DNA of 64,000 bases from Melampsora larici-populina 98AG31 (taxonomy: Eukaryota > Basidiomycota > Pucciniomycetes > Pucciniales > Melampsoraceae), in NCBI RefSeq assembly GCF_000204055.1, contig NW_006768813.1, positions 620,796 to 684,795 on the forward strand, given 5' to 3'. Each line of letters opens with the position of its first letter. The first letter of the stretch is position 1. Below, piece by piece: positions 1 through 13,028 of the stretch. The notes beneath the pieces were generated by a model, which was given only the letters and a program-made list of their open reading frames with translations, did no database searches and was not told the origin of the DNA. The position numbers and the translations under genes were made by a program.

Positions 1-808
1 GGTTCAACTTATTCTTTATAGCTAGATGAGCTGAATGTTAGAACTTCAATATGCAAAGGATTCGAGATTCTATGAATACATTGGAAAGTTCAATTCGACA
101 TGCATATCCTGCATTACATTTTGCATTGTGGAATTCAACAAGGAGTTGAAGAAGCAAGAAAAGGGCTGTATCACGATCCTTTCTTTGCAGATCTGATCAA
201 AAGCTCAAGTTTTTGACCTCCACAGAAATCGAATGGAAACTTTCTACACCAAATGTCTGGTTTTGACATCTGAGGTAGTAACAGATAAATGATGAATATG
301 AAGATAATCACAATGAGGTCTCTTTTGAATGATCTCATTCTTCTTGGAAACTTTGAAGCCAACCTTCAAATCCCCAAGGATATCAACCCGGCTTTCCCAA
401 TCATAAACCAGATCATGACCCAATCCACCAAAAATCCACCAATAACCAATGTTATCACGAACCAGACTTTGCATGTTTGTCCTAAAGAAAAAGAAGATCA
501 AAAGAAAAAGAAAAACTACACAAAAAAACACTCAAAGATATTATAAAGAGTAAATAGGCCAGCAAATGTAAAAGAAGGCAAAAACATACATATCACACAA
601 ACAAACACACAAATCACCTCAACGGAATCTATTAAAGATAGAAAAGAAACATGAGACTAAGCATAAGGAAGGGAAGCCAAAAAGATAATCGACAAATATA
701 CAGAGGGATGTAGCTAGAGAATCAAATACAGAACCAAAAGAAAGAAAAAGAAAGGACGCAAAAAAAAGTACCAGTTTTATATATATATATATCTCCTGAA
801 TTGATCCT
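1..808. other. 3' flank of the Dbf2-like gene, no gene seen
   Basis: AT-rich sequence downstream of the minus-strand kinase. Open frames are short, low-complexity and lack splice-supported continuation. A (TA)n tract lies at about 778-792, 20 bases beyond the kinase stop codon. It probably carries the 3' UTR and terminator of the kinase, but no precise signal can be fixed. Confidence 0.5.
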
Positions 809-2840
809 TCAAAACATACACTCCAAAACTCCATCCTCACCCTTTCCATTGTTCATCATCCCATCAAATCCTCTTAACATCTCAGCAGTCTTTCCACCTT
901 TAAATGTAAATCCTACCCAAACCCCTCTACCGAATTTCTCATCCTTTTCTTTGACGGCTTCTACTGCTCTAGCCTTTTCAAAGACTTCTCCATACTTTTT
1001 CATCTCTTCTGGGTTCCCAAAATCATCGAAATAACCAGCACTGTAAGCAAAAGCCGATCAACATATTCATCAGTTCATTTGCTTTTAATTGTAGTCTTGA
1101 TTTGGAATTACAGAGAAAAGAAGAAAATCAAAACTTACTCGATTTCAGAATCTAGAGCAGGAACAAATGGAGCAGGTGTCTTTCTCATATCATCCCAATT
1201 GGTTCCATTAAAGAATTGTAAACTACGAACAGCTTCAAGTGAAGCTAATCTCTTATCTCTTGAATTAATCAAAGCAGCAATCGCAGACCAAGCTGGATCT
1301 GAAAGATTAAAGATCAAATCTTCTGCTCGATCATAATGAGGACGTCTTAAAGCTCTAGACCAATTCTTCAAGTTCGCCCAAGTTTCTTCTGGAGAAGCTC
1401 CAGCGAATGGAGCATAACCTGATAAGAATTCGAATAAGATACAACCTAATGACCAACTTTTGGGTGGATTCGAGGAATCAAGTTTGAACTGCTAGTTAGT
1501 TAAACATCCCAAGTATTAGAAGTCGATAGGTATGACTCAACTAGTCGACTGAGAAACTATAACTTTGACCTTTGAGAACTTCAATGGCCATATAATCCGG
1601 ACTACCGACGATCGAGTCAGCATATCTAGGTTCTTGAAGTCTCATAGTCTTATAAACCGTTTTCATCTCCACAGTCGAACGCCAGAGTTGTAAATCTTCT
1701 TCCTTGGCTTCATCTAACCTATGTTTTAAACTTTCAATCTTACCAGGGTTAAGAGAACCAGCAGCAAGACCAAAGTCGGTAAGTTTGATATGTCCAGTTG
1801 AATCGATGAGAAAGTTTTCAGGTTTAAGATCTCGATGAATGTATCCTAACTTATGTAAGGCATCTACAGCGATAAACATTTCTGCTGAATAGAATCTTGC
1901 ATGTTCTTCTTTCAATACACCTGAATTGTTCAATAAAGTTCTTACATCACCACCTGGTACGAATTCCATAGCGAGATAAATATGAGCAGGGTCTTGAAAT
2001 GCATAGAGTAATTTAACTAGCCAATCTGATTTAGAAGTAGCCGTTAAAATATCACGTTCAGTTAACACATGTCGAATCTCATCCATCTTTAAGAGTGTTT
2101 TTTTCTTCATTTTCTTTAAGGCTACTACTTCTTTTGAAAGTTTATGACGAGCTAAATAAACTTCACCATAACCACCTTGACCTACTTGAACGATAATATG
2201 AAATGAATCAAGTTTAAGTTTGGTTCGTCTTTTACGTAACAAGACTCTTTCTCTTCCACAGTAAGAACGCCATTCGCTACCTGCAGTTACTGGATCTTGA
2301 TTCGGGTCAGTTGAACTTGATCGAAACAGTGCAAGTCGTTTCTTCCTTCCATTGAGATAAGTCAATAGATCGAAATCTAAACAGAAACAACGAAGATGAG
2401 AGACTGTGAAGAAAGATAGTTTTCTTTATAGAAAAGCAGAAAGAAAGAAGGAACCAACAATAATCATAGAAATAAAGTTGTGCAACATTGGCTTTACGTT
2501 GAACTTCCGGGTTTGATAAGACAGCAGATTCCCAAGCACGAAATCCTTGACCTTTTCTCCAACTCACCAACCCACCATCACCTCTAACATCCGACATGAA
2601 CCCAGCTCCATCGTTCATGTAAGGACCAATACCAGGACCCGAGGTAGCAGCCAAGAGTTCAGACATGGTAGGTTCATGATTAGAAGTTGGGATAGGTTTT
2701 GAGTAATTGTTGTTTGAGTTCATGTTGAAGTTATGTTGAGATGAGTTTGATTCTTGAGTTTTACTGGTTGCTGAGCTAGAAGGAGTAGCTTGTGGTTTGA
2801 TTAATGGATTATTAGATTCCAAGATGTAAGGAGATATCAT
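809..2840 (-). CDS. dbf2: Dbf2/Sid2-like NDR-family AGC protein kinase
   Basis: Ser/Thr kinase of the NDR/LATS group, closest in motif pattern to yeast Dbf2 and fission yeast Sid2, which act with Mob1 in mitotic exit and septation. Four exons: 2840-2459, 2376-1542, 1456-1139, 1040-809, giving 588 aa. An N-terminal low-complexity region is followed by the Mob-binding type segment spanning intron 1 (QRKANVAQLYFYDYYFDLL). The kinase domain starts near residue 186 with glycine loop GQGGYGEV, then VVALKKM, HRDLKPEN and DFG. A long insert before GSPDYMAIE is typical of NDR kinases, which have ALE rather than APE. The C-terminus carries a hydrophobic motif of the form VGFTFK. Introns are 82, 85 and 98 nt; donors include GTTGGT and GTTGAG, weaker than usual. 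Family membership is clear; the exact N-terminal ATG is the first in frame and could move. Confidence 0.93.
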
Positions 2841-3542
2841 TTCTCTTGGCTGGTGCGTTTAAGTTATCTCTTGATGTTGATCGTGGCTGAAGCGCGTTGG
2901 GGTGACTCGGGTCGGATCCGGGAAAAATCTGATTTAAATCAAATTTTGTAGCGTTCTATTGTTGAGTAAATAATGACAATCAACTCGAGCTCGATTGACG
3001 TATACGGTGTGAGTGGGCTGCTGGAATAGTTGCAATCCTAGAAAATTGGAATATGATGGAGGAAGACTGTGAGATGAATGAAATAGGTTCTACTAGGTGC
3101 TGATCAACTACTCAAGACTCCAATAGCCATATATGGATACAGATAATTACCTGCATAGAAACATGCTCAGTCCTCATATTGCAAAGACTAAACAAACAAC
3201 AAATGGTGAAGCACACAGAGATATGGGCACAACTAGGATGAGGTTGGCATCAAGGCAAGCAAGAAGAGTAAGAAGTAAGATATGATGAGGAAGAAGCTGC
3301 GAGGTCAGGCGCGTCGCGGTCCAGGCTCAGCGCATCACAAAGTGCACGGGAAGCTGAACTGTCAGCTCAGTCCCATACCCCGGGATCGGCTTCATTTCTG
3401 TGACGGGGCCATCTCGACAGCTGAACTTGAACTTTACCGTCACGCAGGGGTGATGGATGTCCATGCGACTCAGCATTCATAAACACAACATATTTATTTA
3501 AACAAATCAATCAATTCCCGATCACAAACGATCATAATCATC
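2841..3542. other. Intergenic, divergent between kinase and small membrane protein
   Basis: About 700 bases between two divergent start codons, so it must hold both promoters. A short frame at 3282-3482 has no recognisable motif and no splice context. No TATA box or operator can be named with confidence. Confidence 0.4.
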
Positions 3543-4060
3543 ATGGGTTTCTGGGACCCGAATGGAACTTCAGTCGTGTTCAGTGAACTACTGACTGTCG
3601 AAGAGATTCGTAAATGTAACAATGTAAGTCTGTGTTTGCAAGTCATCCAAAGTCATCTATTAACAATCAACTGAGCTTCTTCGAGTCTGGCTCTTTCCAC
3701 GGAACATTAGCGAGCTCAAATTGACGGAACAATCGCAGGTCTCGTTTCTGGTCTTTCAACTTCAATTCTGATTTCACGTCTACCCAAGAGATTACCACCA
3801 AATCAGAATGCATTATTAGGTTTCGGGTCAGCTTCTCTTCCCATTCAAAAAGAGTGTATCTCAGTGACTTGCAAATCAAAATTGGTTTCATTTCCTACAG
3901 AGTAGGAATCATGACAGCCTATTATTACTCTAAGATCGCACTCAAATCGAACTTGGACCGATGTGAGGAACAGAAACGGATATTAGAACACGGTGCATTA
4001 GGGACGAGAGAAAACTTTTCAAGTTATAACTCGGAAACAATGCAAGATCCATGTAAGTGA
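3543..4060 (+). CDS. Small two-helix membrane protein, probably mitochondrial
   Basis: Three-exon gene: 3543-3623, 3711-3826, 3901-4060, giving 118 aa. The N-terminus reads MGFWDPNGTSVVFSELLTVE. Exon 2 begins in phase with RAQIDGTIAGLVSGL, a glycine-rich hydrophobic helix. A loop RLPKRLPPNQN and a second hydrophobic stretch GFGVGIMTAYYYSKIAL follow, then a charged tail with DRCEEQKR. The layout of a helix, a basic loop, a helix and a cysteine-containing tail resembles OCIA-domain-like mitochondrial membrane proteins, but no diagnostic motif settles it. Intron donors are GTAAGT and a weak GTCAGC; acceptors are CATTAG and CTACAG. The stop codon overlaps a perfect donor (GTAAGT at 4053). Splicing from it to 4108 would replace the last residues with a short alternative tail. 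Gene reality is well supported; function is unknown. Confidence 0.65.
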
Positions 4061-4818
4061 TCTGGCTCCTCCTAGGTTTTCATTTGAATCGGTGCTGACT
4101 TCCAAAGATCCATTCTTAGATGCCCGTTGAAAACTTGTACATTTAGGACATCTCATTGTAATATTTCCACTCCCTTGTCTTCTTTTCCTTGTGTATAGAA
4201 TTCTATAAACTTGAAATTCTGTTTGATCCACAAAGGTCTGATCACCGACATTGCGTATATGAAGATACACTTCAAAAATGCCATACTGATACTGGGAATA
4301 TCTGAAAACCCCATGCTTTCTGTGAAATCTGCCCCGATCACTCTCTGGTCTTGAAACTGTATACTTTGATGCTGGCCAGTGTAACAAACACGCAGAATAT
4401 GATTGAATGTTGTACAACAATTAAGAAAATGCTGTGAGCTATCTGCATGATGATGTCATTGGCATGTATTCTCAATTTGATCTCTTTGTTTAGCTCAATA
4501 TCACTCCCCATTTTGCGTGCGGATACCGAAAGCTGCGTCTCTTTGTTTTGGTATTGTGATCAATAGAGTTGTAAACATCTCAATGTAAGGGATTGCAGAA
4601 AGAACGGAAAGTTTAAAAGGTTTAATTTTTTATATACAATTGGTGAGTTGACCTGTCAGTGACTCGAAAGGGAGGGAAAGCTTATCGAAGTTGATGATTT
4701 GCGTTTAAAATATAGGCACTTTAGTCTCCCGTATTTTTGTGATGTGATCAATGTGATTCCGATTGAGGAAGGGTCACAAATCATTGTGAACACGCTCATC
4801 CTTACGTCACCAATATGA
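4061..4818. other. Intergenic between convergent genes, nothing recognised
   Basis: Convergent intergenic space holding two 3' ends. A 133-codon frame on the minus strand (4019-4420) overlaps the upstream gene, has no family signature and no splice-supported extension, so it is not called. Confidence 0.4.
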
Positions 4819-6415
<1,597 letters not shown>

Positions 6416-8738
6416 GACGCTCGTTGTGTTGAAGTTGAAAGAAAGGTAAAGGTTGAAAATACTACTTGTAGCTTGAGAAAATCAAATCAAATGAATGGGT
6501 GAACCTTAAAGAGATAAACTATTCCTCACTGAGATTGATGTGAAAAAAATATGATTCACTGATCTAAGAAGATGAACTACTCGGCGACAGAGTTGCTCGC
6601 TCGGATGCAAGAAAAGACAAAATTATTTAAAAGGAGTGATGTCAAGATGCAAGGGGACAGAGATTTTTAAGATAGATTCGTATCCTCTTCTTACCTATCT
6701 TGATCTCACTTGGTATCAGGATCACTAAAAGTCTCAAAGGGTCTTTACACTCGTGTTTTTTCCACCGTAGGCAGCCTGTCATATACGTTGGGTTGTTAGG
6801 TGCCTTTATAAGTTAGCAGTGTGTACATATTTCAGTTTATATTCTTAACAGTTCTGTTAGCTTCTCAAGGGTTCAATTATCTTTATTATGAGGTTCCGTT
6901 TGCTAAGATTTCTGTTAGCAGTTGTTCTTTTATATGTACCTGTGTCTGGTTTACATGAGTTTTGCTTTATATAGTTTTCTTATTTTCTCTTTTGTTGTTT
7001 TCCTTTTCTTCATAGAAATTATCATTATCTCTCGTACTTTTTAGACAAGAATCCTTCGTTATAAGACCAGATCAGACCCTGCCACGTTCTCCAGACCATG
7101 CCTAATAGAAACTACAAGGCTCCCCATTACACGTAGGCAGCCTCTGAACACAGGGTCCAAGGTGGGACAATGAGCAAGGCGACATGCCGCGACCCAGCTG
7201 TTGACACCACTCTTTGTATATGGCGCAGCTTTGACCAGAGGAATGTTTCTTTCAACCACCAGCCAGTTTCTACCCGTATGCGGGGGAGAAGCTGACCAAG
7301 ATAGAAGATCCAAAGTGTGTCAGATGGCAATTCCAAGCGGACACTGACATGCTTGAACGGGATCGATAAAGATGCAGAGGCTCCATCTGCCTTTCTGATC
7401 AAGGTACAGCATTTCAACAGCTTCAGAAGCTCGGGCAAAAGCCGACCTACGTGATCCTGGTTCCAATGAGCTATCTGGCTAACTGATCTTCAATCGTGAA
7501 TCTTGCGCTGGATTTATACATCTGGGGTGTACTTGACTTTTCTGATATAGCCGAGTCAGAAGCTGATCATTTGCAAAATCGATTTTGCCTCATCATATCG
7601 GCTTGGCAGTTTTCCAGATTCTCAGACTGCCCTACCAACCCCAGTCTGTGTTCTGACCCTGACTGTAGATTCTCTCGCATCTCGGCTAGCTATTCAATCT
7701 GTCAGATACTTGATAACCTTCAGTCTTTGTGTCCGCTCTCTTAACTCCAAAGTCCAGAGATCTGAAATGAGTGCAGATAGGTCAGATACTTGGCTGATTT
7801 GTTGTTGCGTCCATGTAAAGCATCGCGCGGGCGTTTTGAGAATCAGCATGAGGTCAAGCTCTAATCAATCGCCGAGTCAATCTTCTTACACACAGCGAGT
7901 GCAAGTAGCACTTGGAGATCAGCAGACATCTCAGTCGATCATGAATAGCCAATTGCCATCCATTGCCCCCCACGACAAATGTGGGACTCCAAAGCTCAGT
8001 CATGCAGCGCGTCTTAAATTCCTAAAGCCCATTTCAATTGCGGGCGTGGTGCGGAGATCGACCAGAAAAACAAAAAGAATGTGCTGAGAACCCAGTCAGA
8101 GAGATGAGAAGGGATGGGGGAACAACTTTTTTCATCCCCGGAAGCTCAGGCTGTCAAGACTTTCTGAGCCTTCTTGATCAACAAACAGCCTTGAATCTGC
8201 CTGAGGGGATCAAAAGTATATGATCTAGCCAGGTTTGACTTTGGTTGCAGGCAGTCACTGTATGTCTGATAGAGGCCTATAACTCATATATAAGTCAACC
8301 TATTGTCAGACTACTGGGGAGCTCCTCTGAGATACGAATTGAAGCAAACCAGGGATCCCAATACCCTCATTCCCGCGTAAAAATGATTTCTGTGAAGAGA
8401 TAAGGACACTTCGGCCTGTGCTTTTTCAGCGAGACTGTCTAATGGCAAGATAAGAAAGAGATGTAACAACGATTTGGAGACCTCTGCGTAAATGAAAATG
8501 ATGGACCGTGTGTGCCGAAAGTTGATACAATGTGTTGAGATGTCAGTTCGAAAAGATGATAAATTCCACTCCTGCCAGCGGTTGAAGAGAAACAGAGTAT
8601 GAATGTCGTTAGTAAAGCTGAAGAATGTAATCCGTGCGGACGTTTATCAAGAACAAGCACATTTTGTCCCAAACCGAAGCTATAAGATATCCATTTCCAT
8701 CGCATATATTATACCCTCGATGATTCTCTTATCGCAGT
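6416..8738. other. 2.3-kb intergenic region, no gene recognised
   Basis: Upstream of the xylanase and downstream of a small minus-strand gene. Frames of 60-125 codons occur on both strands (for example near 7059-7438 and 7710-8087). They overlap each other, carry no known motif and show no consistent splice signals. The sequence is not obviously repetitive within this window. It could include a decayed mobile element, but I see nothing that proves it. Confidence 0.4.
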
Positions 8739-9077
8739 TTACGAAGGAATTGATGCATGTTCCAAGATGTGCAAAAGTTTATCGACTACTTTCCCGCTGG
8801 TCTCTAATCGACCACCCACATCTCTCTCCTCCAACTCCTCGGATCTCGTCTTCAGATTCTTCTCCAATCCTATCATCTCTAAAGCACGATCAACAGCCTG
8901 GTCTGGTGTCTTCGGAAGAGTAGGCTTAGCTTCGAGGGATTGTGAATCTCGGGTTTGGATTGGTTGAATCCCAATAGTCGATGAGAGTTGTTCAACCAGT
9001 TTTGGATTGGTGTCTAATTGAGAGATGTCATCTAGGATAGGTTCTAGACTGAGAGAAGGTCCAGAAGTTGAAGACAT
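8739..9077 (-). CDS. Small acidic helical protein of unknown function
   Basis: Single-exon frame of 112 aa beginning MSSTSGPSLSLEPILDDI. The frame stays open upstream to 9206, but that part is Cys/Arg/Phe-rich and unlike the rest, so the ATG at 9075-9077 is preferred. The protein is rich in Glu, Asp, Leu and Lys and looks mostly alpha-helical, ending in a leucine-patterned segment (VVDKLLHILEHA). No family motif is recognised. It is divergent from the csn7 gene with about 316 bases between the two start codons, the spacing of a shared promoter. CpG dinucleotides are present at a level similar to the housekeeping genes, which favours a real gene over decayed DNA. Confidence 0.55.
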   Translation of the reverse strand: MSSTSGPSLSLEPILDDISQLDTNPKLVEQLSSTIGIQPIQTRDSQSLEAKPTLPKTPDQAVDRALEMIGLEKNLKTRSEELEERDVGGRLETSGKVVDKLLHILEHASIPS

Positions 9078-9393
9078 TTTGTCGTCTTTGATGGATTTGA
9101 ACTTTGAAGTAAGAGAGCCAAAGGTCGAAGTGCGAAAGAAACGAGTTGATGATCGTTGATGACACTTCTGGCTACACACCGACCAGTGACCAATCAAAAG
9201 GAGCATATATGCGGTACCTCTGACCAGGCGGGGCCACGCGAGTGGAACTTATATGTTTGGGCTCGGTACCGATTTGGAATCTTGAGCCTTGAGAATACAC
9301 CCTCTTTACCTTGAACTTCATCATCAAGAACATCAACCTACATCAACTCATACCTCAAGACTATAACTGATTCGGCAGCAGATACTCAACAAT
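9078..9393. promoter_or_regulatory. Likely bidirectional promoter
   Basis: The 316 bases between two divergent start codons must contain both promoters. The half next to the plus-strand gene has pyrimidine- and CA-rich stretches, common in fungal 5' leaders. No specific factor site is asserted. Confidence 0.4.
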
Positions 9394-10866
9394 ATGGCTG
9401 GCGTACGTGAGTTGAGTTGAGAGTCTCTTAATATTCCACCGAGGAAAGGAGGAAAAAGATCAACAACGCGACTCAAATGACTGAAATATATGAATATGTT
9501 TTAGATGACTTGGACGATGTCAAACTGAATCTAGATGACCCAGCGCCATCTACTACTAATGCTGCAATTCCACCTCAATCCAACTCATCTAAGAGTCGAA
9601 ATCGAATTCATTCTAATAAAATCAACACGAAACTTGAATATCATCTTGTTATTGCTAAAACGGTCAAAGGGGCTAGCGCGGTGAAATTGATTAGCGATGC
9701 TCTTTCTTCCAACAGGGTTTATGCATTTGGTGAACTCTTGTGCTTCCGTGGTATCTCAGAGGTTAGTCTTCTTTATGAACCCGTCTGCATGATACGTAGC
9801 TAATCTACCCGTGAATTTACTATATAGCTGGCGACGCATCCTACGCATTCATCTTATTATCGATTGCTTGAAATATTTGCTTTTGGAACATGGAAAGACT
9901 ATCGAGGTAACTTTGTTTTCTTACTCTGGTTTTCCGTTTTCTTCCTTCCGGCTGATGCAACCTCAATCATTTGTTCAGATAACGCGGCCACTCTACCTGA
10001 ATTGAACCCTGCGCAAGCCACCAAATTGAAACAACTATCTATCATATCTAAGGCTTCCCAATCAAGAGTTGCGTTTTTGTTCTCAACTCCAATTCCTACA
10101 TTCCATCCGTGAGCGTAGTATAAGGTTGTGCTCATGGTTGTTTTTTGATTTGATAAACAGGTGATTCCTTACGCCGATCTTCTTGGAACGTTGGAAATTC
10201 AAACTGTTCAGGAACTAGAAGAGTTGATCATCGATGCCATCTATTCCAACATACTTGAAGCTAAACTTGATCAGAAATTCTCTCAAGTTGAGATGGAGAG
10301 TTGTATTGGTCGAGACGTCAGATTGGTCACGTCTACAGAAACCAATGGGAGAGAAATTGAAATGGATGGATCAATAGATTCTAATCCTCCCGAAGGAAGT
10401 GTCCTGGAATTACGCTCTAAATTGCAGATGTGGACAGATAGCGTAGGCGGGGTATTGAACCAGTTGGATCAATACATCAATACCATCCGAGAAAAAGAGT
10501 TTGTATTTTCGATTCTGATTTCGTATACTTATTTTGATCTGACTGATATCCTTATTCAAATTTCAGCACGAAGACAGCCGATTCAGAAGCCCAGCAAGCT
10601 GAACTAGTCCGAAAAGTCCTTCAAAGCTTACCAAACCAACTTCCTAAAGACCGCAAAGGTAAACAAAGAGAACCTCACTTTTCACAATTGCGAACAGAAG
10701 AGCAGATGGTCCTGGATGAGGGTGATTCGACAGCAGGGTAAGTGACATCATATTTTTAGCTTCCTCAAGAGATACCGATTTTTATCTGGCTGTAACTCGC
10801 ATCTACTGACACCGCACTCTATGCTACTCTGTTAGGTCGAAGAATCGCAAACGTACACGAGCGTAG
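9394..10866 (+). CDS. csn7: COP9 signalosome subunit 7 (PCI domain protein)
   Basis: CSN7 is a PCI-domain subunit of the COP9 signalosome, which removes Nedd8 from cullin-RING ligases. Seven exons: 9394-9402, 9459-9761, 9828-9906, 9979-10067, 10161-10498, 10567-10737, 10836-10866, giving 339 aa. Characteristic segments in order: KGASAVKLISDALSSNRVYA, FGELL, YYRLLEIFAFGTWKDY, LPELNPAQATKLKQLSIIS, VIPYADLLGTLE, LEELIIDAIYSNILEAKLDQ and CIGRDVR. These are the CSN7 PCI/winged-helix signatures. A helical stretch with WTDSVGGVLNQL follows, and the tail ends in a basic run (KNRKRTRA). The first exon is only nine bases (Met-Ala-Gly). Alternatively translation starts at the ATG at 9477, which would drop 9 codons. 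Six introns of about 56-98 nt, all GT-AG. Confidence 0.92.
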
Positions 10867-12110
10867 GTTCTGACTCAGATACTCATACACGACTGTATCT
10901 CATTCCCTTGCCTATCAATCAAATCCTCTTATATCATTCAATCATTATAGATAAAGACGAAAAAATGACCATTGTAATTTATAAACCGCTCAGGATTGTC
11001 ATGTGACATATTGAGATTGATAGGATATATAAGATATCTAACATAGAATCTCCGTATCATATCATAATTGTAATTGAAGAAAAGCGTGTAGTACTTCAGT
11101 GATTTGTTTGACGTTCTTTGAATTTGAGAGATCTCACTGATCGATATCTCATGAGAAGGTAATGCTCAAGATCGACAATATTCTACTATCATCCCAGTTC
11201 CAGAGCTCTCACTCGCCATCCACAAACACAAAAGCCAATGATGCGTTCCAGTGGGTCTGACCTGTCACGACTTTAAACAGAATAATTTCCCAAGTTTTTA
11301 TTAATAATGGCCGTGTGGCCTTTCATTGTCTCAGTTTTCCGAACGGAGAGCTCATCAGGCATGACCATCCAATTGATTGAATTTCCTGGGGTTTTGCATG
11401 CCCACAACATTCCCTTCTGTGTGTTGGAGCAAGATTTATCAAATTAAGCTGGGAATGCCAAAAAATCCTATGCTTCTCTCCAAAGACATGAAAGGAGTCC
11501 AATAGAAGGAGTGTCGAAAGGAAGTTCTCCTTTCATCGATACGTCACGGGCAATTAATCGCTGGATCAGAATGCTGATTGTTATTTTATCTCAGCACAAG
11601 GGGCGTTGGATACAATTGCGTTATCTCCATGAAATGAAAGCAAACAAGCCAGGTGTTTTCTTTCAGATTTCTACGTTGGAAACTTTTGAATGTTGAATTA
11701 TTCCTATGATGTTGTCGTAGGTTATCTAGGCGACTGAACAAATTTCAATTTGAACACATTGGCATACCAGTTCCAGTGAGATAACGCTCAAGAAGAGGAT
11801 GTCTTTTCGATAAAGCTGTCCAAAAATTATAGTTGAGGTTTCAACCGACTTTGACTCATCCGCCGGTTGAGCTGAAGGTTTTTACAAAGCTGATTTCGCT
11901 TTTGCATCTTTTCAACAAGCTCAGCATTTTCGAGCTGTTCTCCCTCAGCAGCTTGAATATATATATATATATATATATATTTGACTACCACATTACTCTT
12001 TTCCGCCAACCTTCAAGTCGAACATCAACTCCTGAGACCATTCTATTTCCATAATTCTCATTGAAACCCTTACTTGATCTTTATCACCTAAAAAACCTTA
12101 TATATCCCCA
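10867..12110. other. Intergenic region with an (AT)12 microsatellite
   Basis: No gene recognised. A perfect (AT)12 run lies at 11957-11980, about 130 bases upstream of the next start codon, possibly in its promoter. The bases just before the ATG are CT-, CA- and A-rich, as in fungal leaders. Confidence 0.5.
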
Positions 12111-13028
12111 ATGGGCTCTTACCTTTCACACTTCAACCGATCTTCCTCAATTCCCTCTTCATCTGACGTAGGAGGGCTTACTCTATCAGACTTCAACCTC
12201 TATCAAGTTCTTGGTCGAGGGTCCAGTGGGGAAGTCCTTTTAGCTCGCCGAAAACGTCATGGTTGTTTTGCTCTAAAGATGATCACACAAAAGTCACGTC
12301 AAACACATCGAGATCTTCGAATCAATATTCAAAAAGAAATCGAAGTATTAAAATCTTTGGACTCCGACTGTCCTTTCCTTGTTAAATATTTTGGTTCATT
12401 TCCCATCACACTTGGTACAGCTCTTACACTAGAGTTCGTTGCTGGTGGTGATCTTTGGTCAAAACTTCAACTTCAAGGTTCATTTACTGAATCTTCTGCT
12501 AGGTCTTATATTGCTCAAATCTGTTGTGGGTTGGAATCATTGAGAGGTAAGAAGATTGTACATCGTGATCTTAAACTCGATAACATCTTAGTGACTATCA
12601 ATAATCAAATCAAGATCACAGACTTTGGTCTTGCTACTATCCTGGTTCATGGTCATGCAACTAAAGCTTGTGGTGCTCGAATCATCAGGCCTCCTCAAAT
12701 GTTTTGTGGTGAGCCATATACGACAGCGGCAGATTGGTATGCACTTGGAATTGATTTATATGAACTGATGGTTGGAAACCATCCCTTTGCATCTAATTGC
12801 GAGGATCATCCTTCTCTGGTGAATTGCGATCGAGATTGTTTGGAAAAGAGTGTTCTTAAAGGTGAAATCCTTTATCCTTTGAATCTTTCACTCCCTTGTC
12901 AAGATCTACTGGAACTTCTTTTGAGTAGACATGAAGAATCTAGACCCAAAAGTTTGAAAGATGTTATCAATCATCCTTGGTTTAATGGATTTGACTGGGA
13001 GGAACTAGCTGTTGGTCGTATTAATTGA
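12111..13028 (+). CDS. Intronless AGC (PKA-like) protein kinase with degenerate activation segment
   Basis: Single-exon gene of 305 aa. Kinase landmarks: glycine loop GRGSSGEV (35-42), catalytic Lys in FALKM (56), HRDLKLDN (151-158) and DFG (171-173), then a C-lobe with DWYALGIDLYELMVG as in PKA/S6K-type AGC kinases. Catalytic Asp153, Lys155, Asn158 and metal-binding Asp171 are all present. The activation segment departs from the family. Where PKA has a Thr-containing CGTPEYLAPE, this protein has CGARIIRPPQ, losing both the phosphorylatable Thr and the APE glutamate. There is no C-terminal hydrophobic motif. It is short for an AGC kinase and intronless, while all its confidently modelled conserved neighbours have several introns, so it may be a retrocopy or a lineage-specific kinase. 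Activity is plausible but regulation must differ. Confidence 0.85.
   Translation: MGSYLSHFNRSSSIPSSSDVGGLTLSDFNLYQVLGRGSSGEVLLARRKRHGCFALKMITQKSRQTHRDLRINIQKEIEVLKSLDSDCPFLVKYFGSFPITLGTALTLEFVAGGDLWSKLQLQGSFTESSARSYIAQICCGLESLRGKKIVHRDLKLDNILVTINNQIKITDFGLATILVHGHATKACGARIIRPPQMFCGEPYTTAADWYALGIDLYELMVGNHPFASNCEDHPSLVNCDRDCLEKSVLKGEILYPLNLSLPCQDLLELLLSRHEESRPKSLKDVINHPWFNGFDWEELAVGRIN

Noticed and set aside
4019..4420. 133-codon minus-strand frame beside the small membrane protein
   Set aside because: Overlaps the last exon of a better-supported gene, has no motif or signal peptide and no splice-supported extension.
7059..8223. Cluster of 60-125 codon frames between the xylanase and the small acidic gene
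   Set aside because: Mutually overlapping frames on both strands, no motif, no consistent introns; cannot be supported as genes.
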